A DNA stretch of 54,738 nucleotides. Origin: Haplosporangium gracile (Eukaryota > Mortierellomycota > Mortierellomycetes > Mortierellales > Mortierellaceae). Positions within the stretch are counted from its first letter, which is position 1, and each line of letters opens with the position of its first letter. The position numbers and the translations under genes are program-made. Positions 1-10,682 of this stretch are shown in pieces. The stretch lies in the NCBI GenBank assembly GCA_015499985.1, contig JAAAUF010000178.1:1-54738 (forward strand), given 5' to 3'. Under the pieces are notes generated by a model. That model saw only the letters and a program-made list of their open reading frames with translations. It ran no database searches and was not told where the DNA came from.

Positions 1-78
1 TCATTCGTATCTAGTTTTATTTTTACTTCTGTTGAAGCTGTGAGGAGCAGCGGCAATTGTTGCGCAGAGCCAGGTTTA

Positions 79-260
79 GGACTGGACTGCGACTGGTGGA
101 TGGCTCTTGGAAGAGTTTGGTGTATAGCTCCTTTTACTATCGAATGACTCCCTAGGGCTTTTTACTAGAGAAATAAAAAAAAAAAAAGAGCTGATATATA
201 TAGTGGACCGGACTGCGACTGGTGGAAGAGTTTGGTATGTAGCTCTCTTTACTATCGAAT
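79..260. repeat. Imperfect direct duplication upstream of the F-box gene
   Basis: Two related blocks lie at 79-145 and 205-260. Both contain GGACTGCGACTGGTGG, then AGAGTTTGGT, then TTTACTATCGAAT in the same order. The second copy lacks about 10 bases (TGGCTCTTGG-like) and has scattered substitutions. A poly-A run follows each copy (175-187 and 271-284). The duplication sits directly in front of the F-box gene, in its promoter or 5' leader. No function can be read from sequence alone. Confidence 0.85.
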
Positions 261-393
261 ACCTCGTACGAAAAAAAAAAAAAAGGTGGCGAATATACCC
301 TGTTCACAGGCTCTTCTTGCCGCGTTTTTTTTTCTTCTTTTTTTTTTCTATTGCTTCTTCCATCATCCTATTTCTTTGCATTCAACAACATAC

Positions 394-2859
394 ATGGTGC
401 TTTTCATTCAACATAAAGCAATTCCTTTACACCAGGCGTCACCATTACTCACAAAACTGCGTGAGACACAGCTGCCAACAGAGGTCCTTGACATCATCGT
501 CGCCCATCTCTCCCGACGTGACCTCTTGTCTTTCTCTAAGGTCTGCAAGACTTGGCGCCCTTCGGCTTCCCACCAACTATGGAAAAACATCGACAGCCTC
601 CCTCTCAACAAAGACTTTCTACAACTCGTTCCTACTCATGGACACCTGACCCATCGACTCGACCTCATTTTCCACTCAAAATCTAAGCTTGAGGGCACAC
701 CTGGCGACTTACTCGCTCAAGTTCTCCAGGACACACCTCGCTTGCACCATCTGTCCATCCAGCTCTTGGAATATGGCTCTGACGATGTTGTGCCGGCTGC
801 ACTGAAGGCCATCAAGGACTATGTCAGTGGGCAACTGACCAGCCTCGAGCTCAAGGGCAGGTCCTACCACATACAAATCGAGGATGTCGAAGCCTTGTTC
901 CCGTCACTCAGACAACTGACGCGATTTGAGATGGATGGATTGCCCAATGGGACCTTGGTCCAAATGCTGAGCTCGCTTCCGTTACTGACAACCATCGCCC
1001 TCAGAGGAGATAGAAATACAACCAGGAGAGCCAGAGCGCCGGGGAGGGAGGTCTTTCAAAACACCGGTCTCGTCGCTATCGCGACTCTACTTCCGCTTCT
1101 GAAGGACCTCACCGTCCACTTTAATGAGAATATTCTCGCCGTCGGGCTGGAGCACATTTCCAAGTTTTGCCCGCGGTTGACCCGAATTGACCTGCGTGGA
1201 TGCCAAGAAATCTCGTCTGACGGACTGGCATCATTTTTGGGAGCCCAACCTCATCTGACACATGTTTCCTTGGCAGACACCCTTCTCCAGGACAGTGGTC
1301 TTCTCATCCTAGCCGCGTCTGCCAGAGCTGCCCAGCTGCGGGTCCTGAATATCAGGAAATGTCGCCTGGTGCAGGCGCACGGCGTCGGTCAAGTGGTCAG
1401 GACATGCGCCAATCTTCGGGAACTCAACTTTTCACTGTGCTCTGCTGTCTGGATGGACGTTTTCACGGGCACTTGGGCATGTCTTGGGCTTCTCCGACTG
1501 AACTTGGGCGGCATTCATGGACCTGTCCCTGTTCAGGATGGTTCTGATACATATATGTCTCGAGTTGTCCTGGAAGAGGAGCTGGAACAAATGTATACCC
1601 AGCTCAGTCGACTTCACTGCTTAGAGGACCTCACGTTGTTGCCGTTGCCCTTCCGGTTACGTCTCTTTGAGCTGGGTCGGACGGCGGTCGAGAACATGGC
1701 GCGATTAGAGCACATCTCATTGGTGGATCGGGAGTCTGCTTTGGAGGATCGGGATATAATCTGGTTGGCAACGCGGCTGCCCAGTTTAAGAACTTTGGAT
1801 CTGGACGAATGCACGACACGAGGCACTCTGCTACGTGATCTGCTGGACATTAACCGGTCGCTGAAGATCAACCTTTTCTATTCGCGAGATTTCTATGGTG
1901 TCCCTGACCCCAACTTGGAGGACACTGACACGGAGCACTACGACGCAACGGACAGCGATGATTCCGATTCTGATTCCGAAGGGGACAACGGCCATTATTT
2001 CGGCTACGGTGGCGGCGGCAATGGCGGAGACGATAGTGATGACCCTTACTACAGCCCTGGCGAGGAACCCTACCAACCAGCACACCTTGATATTTACGAT
2101 TCTACCGACGAGAGTGACTACGACGACGGCGCCAATATATATCCTTCAGCGACGCCATCCAGTAATAGCGACGAATATGAGACCTACGACGAGGATGATG
2201 ACGATAACGACGAAGCCGGACACGGTGGTAGTTCTTTCTGGGACTATCGCAACCCTTACTACCCTACTTCGGATTCAGACGAGCCTGTCCCGTACTATAG
2301 GGACTCTCAGGACGGCTCTGAAGAGGACTCGGAGGAGGAAGAGGAGGAGGAGGACAGTTCAGAGGCGGATGATTCGGACAACAGCACTAGTTCTGGTGGT
2401 GAGGACGATGATGAGGGCAGTCGGTCTGAACTGTCATCCGCCGAGGCAGAGTCTGGTACCGAGGAAGATAACGATGAGGATGGCAGTGAACCTGAATCGG
2501 ATGTTTCTCTCAGTGCTGGCAGCGTTGGTAATTTCAGCGACGAAGATTCGAGCCAGAATGGAGGCGAGAACAGTGACGAGTCTCTTTCTGACGAAAGCGA
2601 TGACTCAGAAGTTGATTCGGCCTCGGAGGACGGGGGCGAGGAAGAGAAGGAGCAATACGGTGATGAGCAGGATGTGGATGAGGAGGAAGCATACTCGAGC
2701 GACTGTTACGACGAGGATGGCGACGGCGGATACGATGCGTACGATGATCATGAGGATTACGTGGATCACAACGTCGAATACGACAGTTACGAAGACTACG
2801 ATGACGACGCTGACCACAACGATATCAACGGTGGAGGATATAGCACTGACGACTACTAA
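394..2859 (+). CDS. F-box/leucine-rich-repeat protein with acidic C-terminal tail
   Basis: Single-exon gene of 821 residues from the ATG at 394. An in-frame ATG at 232 would add 54 Lys/Phe-rich residues encoded by poly-A and poly-T runs, which look like leader sequence, so 394 is preferred. An F-box (LPTEVLDIIVAHLSRRDLLS, with W and L further on) occupies about residues 27-68. Leucine-rich repeats follow to about residue 490, with typical signatures such as LTRIDLRGCQEISSDGLASF. F-box proteins dock substrates to SKP1-CUL1 (SCF) ubiquitin ligases, and the LRRs normally bind the substrate. From about residue 504 to the end the protein is almost entirely Asp, Glu, Ser, Gly and Tyr. This tail of about 318 residues is predicted disordered and highly negative. 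An AATAAA at 2939-2944 fits a poly-A signal. The substrate is unknown. Confidence 0.85.
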   Translation: MVLFIQHKAIPLHQASPLLTKLRETQLPTEVLDIIVAHLSRRDLLSFSKVCKTWRPSASHQLWKNIDSLPLNKDFLQLVPTHGHLTHRLDLIFHSKSKLEGTPGDLLAQVLQDTPRLHHLSIQLLEYGSDDVVPAALKAIKDYVSGQLTSLELKGRSYHIQIEDVEALFPSLRQLTRFEMDGLPNGTLVQMLSSLPLLTTIALRGDRNTTRRARAPGREVFQNTGLVAIATLLPLLKDLTVHFNENILAVGLEHISKFCPRLTRIDLRGCQEISSDGLASFLGAQPHLTHVSLADTLLQDSGLLILAASARAAQLRVLNIRKCRLVQAHGVGQVVRTCANLRELNFSLCSAVWMDVFTGTWACLGLLRLNLGGIHGPVPVQDGSDTYMSRVVLEEELEQMYTQLSRLHCLEDLTLLPLPFRLRLFELGRTAVENMARLEHISLVDRESALEDRDIIWLATRLPSLRTLDLDECTTRGTLLRDLLDINRSLKINLFYSRDFYGVPDPNLEDTDTEHYDATDSDDSDSDSEGDNGHYFGYGGGGNGGDDSDDPYYSPGEEPYQPAHLDIYDSTDESDYDDGANIYPSATPSSNSDEYETYDEDDDDNDEAGHGGSSFWDYRNPYYPTSDSDEPVPYYRDSQDGSEEDSEEEEEEEDSSEADDSDNSTSSGGEDDDEGSRSELSSAEAESGTEEDNDEDGSEPESDVSLSAGSVGNFSDEDSSQNGGENSDESLSDESDDSEVDSASEDGGEEEKEQYGDEQDVDEEEAYSSDCYDEDGDGGYDAYDDHEDYVDHNVEYDSYEDYDDDADHNDINGGGYSTDDY

Positions 2860-2938
2860 GAATCTCTCGAGAGACGACCAACCGTACCTCTTCAAGAGCT
2901 TGATCCGCGTCTTTCCTCCTCTTTGGGTACTCGACAGG

Positions 2939-2944
2939 AATAAA
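2939..2944 (+). terminator. AATAAA polyadenylation hexamer of the F-box gene
   Basis: AATAAA followed by an A run, 80 bases after the stop codon at 2859. The next gene converges from the other strand and ends at 3022, so the two 3' ends are only about 160 bases apart. Confidence 0.5.
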
Positions 2945-3021
2945 AAAAAAACTCGCAACGAAGACCATGAATAGGATGCTTGACTAAGATAGAGTTGTTA
3001 TTTAGTGATGAGAATTTTCTT

Positions 3022-6000
3022 CTATTTTTGCTTGTCTCCAAGGATGCAGTGGCTCGACTGCTGATCTAACAAGTAGCGGAGAGCCACCTCCTTGACGTCT
3101 GCGCTAGTCACCTTCAACAACTGCTCGCGGCGGCTATTGTTCAAAAATGGTAGGATTGAAGCAAGTTAGTTGGTAAGTAGTCGAATACAAAGTAGAACCA
3201 TATTTTAGCAAATATAGACATATCAACCAATCTTAAGCTGAAAGAACTTACGTTTGGCGCATCTCATCGGTGATGCCCTCAGTAAACACAACCATGCCCT
3301 CTTCAGCCGCACTCACGGGTGCGTCCATGCGCTGGAAGATCGACAACTTGGCCTCTGCCAACTCCTGGTCCGTGAAATCAGGATGGTCAAGAACCCAGCG
3401 AACAGAATCCTGATATGTAGAAAGAGTCTTTTGAGGGCTGGGGTCGCGGTACGAGTAGAAGGAGAATAGACCGCCGGTGGGGGCGTATCCTGCTCCACCG
3501 CCATAGGCGCCGTTCTTTTCGCGAATTTCTCTGTGCAAATACAAGTTTGACATCAGCGACGCCAGGATCTATGTTCAAGGAGACCATTAAGTTCGAGAGC
3601 GCGGTCAGAAAGCAATTGTTTTCAATATCTGAGTCTCAATAATCAGCTGAGAAGAGCTCATGAGACATACCTGGAGCTTGGCGCCATCCTCGTGGGTGTA
3701 TGGGACACCGCGGAGACACTTGGCGGTGAAGTTAATGCCGTAAGGCAGCTCAAAGAATGAGTTTTCGTACGAAGATGCGAAAACCGCCTAGAGGAAAATA
3801 AAAGCCAGAATTAGATCCCAGCCACCATAATCATTAACCAATTTCAGGTCGTGCGCAATTGTGAGTTCGCCTTTCGACAGTACAAATATAAAGTACCTGG
3901 GCAACGGCATCGGCGGGTGTGGCATCCAAACGAGAAATAAACTGCTCGACGACCTTTTCATTACTCGACATCTGATCGTCTCCACAGGTGAGAGCAAGTC
4001 TCAAACTCGACCTCTTGATCGCCAAGGCCGCAATCTCTTTCAAACGCTGCGAAACCTCAGACAAATCATCCTTTTGTGAAAGCGCATTCATGAACTGGAC
4101 CTGAGACATGCCTCCATACAGCTCCGAGGCCTGTCCAGCAGGGGTCAAATATGAACCAGCATTAGTCCTGGCAAAGACATGTCCAGAGTCCGCGACAGAG
4201 TTTGACAATGCCGATGCGTTTCCTTGAATGAGAGTGCGGAGCTTGTCGACGTTGTCAAAGTTGGTCTCGCGGACGAGGGAGCCCAGAAGGTCGTACATGC
4301 GGTCCTGATTGCGATCCAAGCAGTATGAGCTAAAGGAGACTCCTTCCTCGGTTCTGTCGATCGATGAGTGGCTGGTGGAGAGGAATGGTGACACGCGGAT
4401 TCCGCCCGTGTACAAACGGATCTCGTCGTCGATCTCACTCATCGCGCGCTCCTGTGTTCCCAAGGAAGTCAAGGACTATTTCATTGGTAATATGCAAAAG
4501 TGAAGAAGCACGTTAAAGATGACTGTCGGATAAATATACAATACCGGTTCTCGAGATGACCACAGGCAGGACAGATAACTTACATCGGTGAAGAGAGGAA
4601 GGTACTGCTTTTGCTCAGGGGTCAGTCCTGGAATGACGCTGATGCCCCGAAAGTACGTGATTCCATTGGTTGAAGTAGGTCGCCACTGAACAGGAACACT
4701 ACTGACCGCACTATGCTCCAACGAAAACGTCTTTGTCTTCTTGGAGATATCGTCCACCTTCAATGTGGGGAGGCATGAGACATCCTCGACCTTCTCCTGA
4801 TTCTTCAACAGTGCCTGGCCCTGCTGGTAAATCGCCTCCTTGTCGGCGCTAGTAAGGACACTGGTCTTGCCCATGAGACGTGTCGTCTCGTTTGCAGCGA
4901 CTTCGGCGCCATAGTCGGGGCTTGGGGTCATGGTGAAGATAAGTTTATGGGGGTTGCTGAGCAGGTATTTCGAAATCAGGTTCTGGAAGAAGGGTCCTGT
5001 CGCAATCTCTGACTTCAAGCGTTCAATGTTCTATTTTTTTGTGGAAAGAAGAGAAGCACAAATTAGCGATCTGACTAGTAGAACACAGCTTGGCAATGAA
5101 ATGTTGAGCATCCGTGCGCTTCATACCTTGTTGAGCTCCAAGAGGTCGACGGGGTTGCAGCCGTTGAACCATCCTGACGACAATCCCTGCATCAGACTCA
5201 TTCCGAAAAACGAAGTTTTCTACATAATTCAAACAAAATGACACATCAGTTCATAAGCACAACATTTAGAACTAATCCAGAATACGTCAAGCATGAACTA
5301 AGAGAGCAAAAAACCATGCTTACATGCTTCTGTCCGAGCTCCATTTGATGAACAATAGCCTCGATGCGCTTGGGATCCACACCCTCCTGTTGCACCTTCT
5401 TGAGAACATCGGTGATGGTTTCCTCGACCTTGGCGATATCCTCAGTCTTCATGCCCTGAACTCCAAAGGCAAGGGAGCTGACCATAGTTGAGCTGTCGTA
5501 TCCAGTGTTGGCCGAGTATTCTGATCCCAAGTTGGATTCAATCAGTGCCTTGTACATGGGCGAGGCATGTCCATCCGTCAGCAAGTCTGAAAGAATTCTC
5601 AATCCAAATCCGTCAAATGTGTCCTATTATAATATAATCGATGTTTGGTTAGAGTCAATTGCACGATTGTGGGTCGTGCAAAGGCTCCGTAATAACAGTG
5701 TGCAGACTGTGCACTTACGGTGGCCTTGTTGGTCAAGAAGGAGACGGACATTTTGGTCTGCTTGTCAGGCGAGGACACTAGTACCGAGGAAGCAAGCAAA
5801 GAGCTGCATGTAAGTATCCATTCGTGAAATGTGCAGTGCTCATGTAATAATCATGCTTCTTGACAAAAGCACTTACTGGGGTCGATGGGGCAGGTCAAGG
5901 CGACGCGGCGAGGACTCTCAAAGGACGTGACAATTTTTTCCGCCGATGGAGGAGTAATGGGTGAGAACTCTTGAAGCTTCGAGTTGATGGTTTCCAGTGA

Positions 6001-7268
6001 CTCCTCCAAGGGGAAGTTGCCGTAGGTATAGAATCTGGCGTTACTGGGGTGGTAGTGTGTCTTATGGAAGTGGACTAGCTCAGCGTGGGTCAAGTCGGTA
6101 ATGTTGGCGGGGTCTCCTCCGCTGTTGTGGGCATAGGTAGTTCCTGGGAACATGTACTGCTGCATTTTTGAGTAGAAGAGGTATCCAGCGTCGGCCATCT
6201 GCCCCTTCATCTCGTTGTAGACGATTCCCTTGAACACAATTGGCGATTCTTTGTCTATATGTTCAAAAGCAAGTCATAGTTGTCAATATGCGCCTATGTA
6301 TCCTGTTATACGTCGTAAAAATATCAATTCATAGGCGATGATATCCTACCATTGGGGTTTTCGTGCTCCAGTCTCCAGCCCTCCTGCTTGAAGTCAAGTT
6401 CACGAAGGTGAGGAAAGAACGCCGCATCCATGTAAACATTCCTCAAGTTCTTGTAGTCAACGGGGTTGGTGGTCGAGAATGGGTACAATGTATAATCGCT
6501 TGCTATTATTTTGAAAGCAAATATAAAACGTTAGTTCAAATATCGTCGATAAAATTCAGTCAACACCAGAAGCCAAGAGAAAAATATTCGTCACAAAACG
6601 GCAAGTTTTGTCCACACCTGTGTACGCGTTCATGAAGGTGGCCATACTGCGATTCAGCATCTTAAAGAATGGGTCTCTGACGGGGTATGATCGACTTCCG
6701 CAGAGGGTTGTGTGTTCCAGGATATGAGGTACACCTGCGCTGTTTTCAGGAGGGGTAGCAAATCCGACGCCAAAGACGTTGTTGGAATCATCGCGTGCAA
6801 TGTGAAGATGCTCTGCTCCAGTTTTGTCGTGCTTCAGTCTAATCGCATCCAGCTCGAGTTCTTTGATATGGCGGGACTAGAGTTATAATGTGAATGTGGA
6901 CAACAATGTGAGTTGTCGATGCTGTATCCATAGCAGTTGCATGTATAGAGGAGCAAAAAAAAGGCGCAAAGTGATCGCGACTGCCATACCTCGACTACAG
7001 TGTATCCATGAACTGACTTGCCAGGCTTCCAAGAATCTAGAATATTCAACAATCAGGGATTTCAATTATATCGTTATTGATGCTATGCATGTTTACAGTC
7101 TTGCCCTGTCAAACAACCCACAACATCCCGCTATGACGAGCGCAACAGCGTTTCACTGCCTATACCTGTAGTTGAAGTTGCGAGGAATGCTCTTTGACTA
7201 TGACGAAATGAGTGTGCGGAATATCCGAGGGAAGCCCTCTGGGCGGCTATCCTTGCGGCTGCGAGCAT
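3022..7268 (-). CDS. CYM1: Mitochondrial presequence protease (M16C metallopeptidase, CYM1/PreP)
   Basis: Zinc metallopeptidase that degrades cleaved mitochondrial targeting peptides in the matrix. Thirteen exons, read on the minus strand: 7268-7166, 7036-6990, 6876-6618, 6502-6350, 6254-5877, 5777-5719, 5623-5324, 5219-5127, 5030-4584, 4475-3897, 3787-3671, 3568-3252 and 3133-3022. They total 2964 bases, giving 987 residues, essentially the length of yeast Cym1. The N-terminus is rich in Arg, Ala and Ser with no acidic residue, a matrix-targeting signal. The inverted zinc motif HILEH is at about residues 101-105, followed by [20 protein letters not shown]. Other family signatures are [17 protein letters not shown] and [16 protein letters not shown]. 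All introns are 95-129 bp and phases join without a stop. The start at 7268 was chosen because it gives the targeting peptide and a phase-1 junction to exon 2. Confidence 0.95.
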
Positions 7269-7928
7269 TGGTGCTTTGAATGAATGATCGCGCGTGTGTC
7301 GGCGAGGTCGGTGAGGATGGGTTAAATGTAAAAAGAGGAAAGGGAGGAAAGTAGTGTAAGATGTCGGGTGCTTCGCAGATCAACCCTCAAAACGGAGAGA
7401 AACTCATTTTTTCCTTTTAAGGACGCAGTCACGACAGGGTGGAAAGTGCGCCCGAGTCTGGAGAAGAGTAATCAATTTGGCAGCAACAAATTTCTGACGT
7501 GTGTTCTCAGTTTTCCGCGCTTTTGTGCGAAGAAGGCCTTGGGCCGGCTACTTCGATTGCTGGATTATGCATGGATCTGGGCAGTCATAGCTACTGATGG
7601 GGGCGCAGTCCGCGACGCGTGCGCTGGACACGTCTTTTTGGGTGTTGATCAGTTTGAGCAATCAAGTCGGTTTGATCAGTTCCTTGTTTTTTTTTTTGTT
7701 TTTAAGAAATTTATTGCGTCGTGGGTGTGATCAGTTCCTTGTTCCTGGACATTTAAAATCATTGTATCACCTGGCGATATTTAGCCCCTCTTGTCACAAC
7801 ATTTTTAACTTTTCAAACTTCTACAAGGGCTTTACTACAGACCACCCTTTCCCTCCTTTCCCTCCTCTCCTTTTTCAGCCACACATAACAACGATAGCAG
7901 CAGGCACAGCAGGAAAGGACAACGATAG
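7269..7928. promoter_or_regulatory. Bidirectional promoter between CYM1 and the LENG1-like gene
   Basis: 660 bases separate two divergent start codons, and no open frame here resembles a protein. The plus-strand end carries a C/T-rich stretch (about 7840-7880), which precedes many starts in this window. No TATA element stands out. The spacing implies that both promoters lie here. Confidence 0.5.
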
Positions 7929-9781
7929 ATGAACATCCTTCAGCACAAGAGGTACTCAATACGCTCACCATTCACAAGTGCATAAGGAGTAATGGGGGAA
8001 AAGCGATCTCGCATTCATTTCCCTTTTCAAGTCTGTCATGCAACTCCCTAACACTCTTTTGTGTTGACTTGCTTCTTATTCATAGCTGGCATGTCTACAG
8101 CCAAAAGAACCAGGACCGAGTCAAGAGGGACGAGGCCAAGGCTGAAGCCGAGGAGAAGCAAACCAAGGAACGAGCTATCGCTGCAGTACGTTAAACACCT
8201 TTCTCAAACAGCAGTGCAGCAGGCTCTATGTGAAATGCCTCGACCTTGACGGAATGTGATAGCTAACAATAATTTACTGCCCCATACACATCATTATTAG
8301 GATCGGGAACATCGATTGGCCGTACTGAGGCAAAGGGCGACGAGACGATACGCTAATGAACCTGGACCAGGCAAACAAGAGGATGATGACGAGACAATAC
8401 CAGGACCAGCGGCACCTGTACTCAACGATACAGTGGCCGTAAATAAGACCAAACCCAAAGAAGAGCATGTCAACTTTTGGGCAGATCTGGAAAAGCAGGT
8501 TAGAAACGACTAGCCTCGCGGACAGCTGCTTCTCACTTTTACAGCAGGCAGTGAATATCCAGGACATGCAATTGACACGTCCTACGTCTCCCGCTCTCAT
8601 CTTGTGAACACAATAGGACATTGTCAGCAAGAAAGGGAACCCAGAATATGAGGCAGAAGTCAAAGCTAAGGAAAAGAAGTGGGAGCGCACCATAGCTATG
8701 CATCTGGATTCTGCTGTCAAAGGTAAGAATTCAAACGCTTTGGAATTATTTTTGCCGCTATTAACCCTTTTCGATTGAGCCTAGCAATTAATTATATACG
8801 TCTTTATTCCTCGTATAGGCCCAAGCCCCTGGTATACAACTTCACAAGCAGGATCAATGGTTGCATCCAGGAATAAGTAGGTTTCTCAGACACTCTTCTT
8901 TCAGGAAACGCCGGTGGCTTCATTGACATGGACTTGTTCTAACTTCCGATCCGTCATTTCTCTAATTGTGTATGTCATCTAGGAACGATGATCACGACTT
9001 TGTGAAGGTCCGGGAGGACCCATTGCACAACATGAGGTCCATGCTGGATAAACGAAAGGTTGCACAGGAAGCAAAAGGCGAGCGAGAGAGGAGCAGGTCA
9101 CCCTCGTCACGGAAGTATGCACGGACATCAAAGCATTCTCAGTCGGGCATCAAGGATACTCCGGTATGTTCATTTCTCGTGCGTCCTGTCGCTTTTGGGG
9201 TTTTTTATCTCAAGGTGGAAATGCTAGCGTCCTTGTTAAATATTCTTTCTGACTACTAGGGGCCCAATACGATGGCAAAGCTGAGGATGGAACGACTGTT
9301 GAGAGAACAGGCAGAGAAGGCAAAGGCGATGGCGCTCCTAAACCCAGACTACGTTGATCCTACAGTGCACCACCCGCCAGCAGGAAGATATAACCAACAG
9401 TTCAACCCTCAGGCGACCACCAACGCTCGGTCCACTTTTCGTTCACATCACAGAGATAGAGGTGGACAAAATAACCAAAGGAGGGAGTCTCGGGGGTCAA
9501 GAAGTCCTGAAGATCGAGGGAGTCATGAGGGTCGATACAGGAGTCACCGCGATGACCAGCATCGAAGAGAGGAAGACTCTAACAGTCGTGAGGAGGATCG
9601 ACACAGAATAGGTCATGAAGACCGAGACCAGCATCGTAGAAGCAGAGGCTCAAACAGCCGTGAGGGTCAAGACAGTTATGGCGAGGATCGGCACACAAGA
9701 AGGGAGGGGAATCAGACACGGAACCGGGACCGGGATCAAGATAGAAATCATGGGGAGTCGTCAAGGAGGCATCACCAATAG
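7929..9781 (+). CDS. LENG1-like protein with CIR N-terminal domain and RS-like tail
   Basis: Seven exons: 7929-7951, 8086-8185, 8301-8498, 8617-8722, 8819-8876, 8983-9163 and 9260-9781, giving 395 residues. The N-terminus reads MNILQHKSWHVYSQKNQDRV, then KRDEAKAEAEEKQTKE. This is the hallmark of the CIR_N domain found in LENG1 and CBF1-interacting corepressor proteins. A later PSPWYTTS segment matches the conserved PPWY region of LENG1, and REDPLHNM matches its DPL-containing motif. The last 130 residues are dense in Arg, Ser, Asp, His and Glu and resemble RS-type tails. LENG1-type proteins are linked to pre-mRNA splicing in the literature; the exact role is not established. The first exon is only 23 bases, placing an intron between K7 and the SWHV motif. 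The tail ends just before the Rieske gene, which converges from the other strand. Confidence 0.88.
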
Positions 9782-9884
9782 CATCGCAGATCAGGCCCAT
9801 ATCAACGCACAAACAGCGCTCTCGATTAAAAAAAAATGCAAAAACTGCAATGAAGTTTATTCTTGAAATATGCAATTGCATTTA

Positions 9885-10682
9885 TTACCACTCGAGCCCA
9901 GAATCAACGGGGCAAGCGTTGAGAGTTTCTTCCGGGTGAGCGATACATTGTCCGTTCTTGGCGAGGTCAAATCCCCAGTAATGGACTCCACATCGAAGAG
10001 TGTTGTTGTCCCTTAGGACACCCTGTTGGTATGAAGATGAACACAGAGTGGATTCTCCAGTTAGGCAACTTGTTGGGTTGTGTACTTGGGATGGGCGTAC
10101 AAAAGTTTAGAATGCAATCATGATGAGGTATTTCTATTCTTGCAGTCTTGTAAATCAGCATGGAAAAAAAGGAGACCAATTGCACAACTCAATAAAAAAA
10201 CTTACCCATTTCAACATGTCGGCGTTGGCGTGGGGACAGTACCGGTCAAGGTCAAAGGTCTTGGACGAGGTCTGGATACGAAGGCGTTTAGGCGAGTTGA
10301 TATGGATATAAAACCCAGGGCGGTGGGTACTCTTCAGCCCCTGGGCCCGCAACTTTGCTTCCTCGGGACTTAGCTCTTCTTTGGGCTCCTCATCTGCTAC
10401 AATTGTTGTAGCTGCAGTTGTAGTACTGGTGGTTGTGTTTGCGGTGGAGGTGCGACTGGTGACGGTGAGGGTGGAGAGAGAGTCGGCAACAGAGGCGATT
10501 TCATCAGGACTGCTGGTTGTTGGTGTTGTCTTTGTCAACTGTGGGGTAAGCGAGGATGATGTGCTGGCAGAGGTTGTTTGTTCTGTTGAGGTAGCTGTTG
10601 TAGTAGTAGTTGCTGCTGTTGGTTCCGGAGAGGGGGACGGAGAGCGAGAACAGGATTTGGAGTACGGTTCGATGTTGATCAT
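9885..10682 (-). CDS. Rieske [2Fe-2S] domain protein with Ser/Thr-rich N-terminus
   Basis: Two exons, 10682-10206 and 10022-9885, give 204 residues. Residues 1 to about 100 are low-complexity Ser/Thr/Pro/Ala. The C-terminal half is a Rieske fold: a Cys-x-His box (C149, H151 in RYCPHANADM) and a Cys-x2-His box (C170, H173 in LRCGVHYWGFDLAKNG). These four residues ligate the 2Fe-2S cluster in this family. The 183-bp intron falls between the two ligand boxes, and only the spliced form restores the second box, which strongly supports the model. The loop between boxes is 18 residues, slightly longer than the usual 15-17. There is no oxygenase catalytic domain, no membrane anchor and no clear targeting peptide. 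It therefore resembles stand-alone Rieske ferredoxin-like (RFESD-type) proteins. Electron-transfer partners are unknown. Confidence 0.85.

Noticed and set aside
232..393. N-terminal extension of the F-box protein from the ATG at 232
   Set aside because: Encodes Lys and Phe runs from poly-A/poly-T and lies in the duplicated leader; 394 gives a normal start.
1895..2974. 359-codon open frame (+) overlapping the F-box tail
   Set aside because: It is the +1 shadow of the acidic repeat; its Thr/Arg/Met-rich product results from GAT/GAC/GAG repeats read out of frame.
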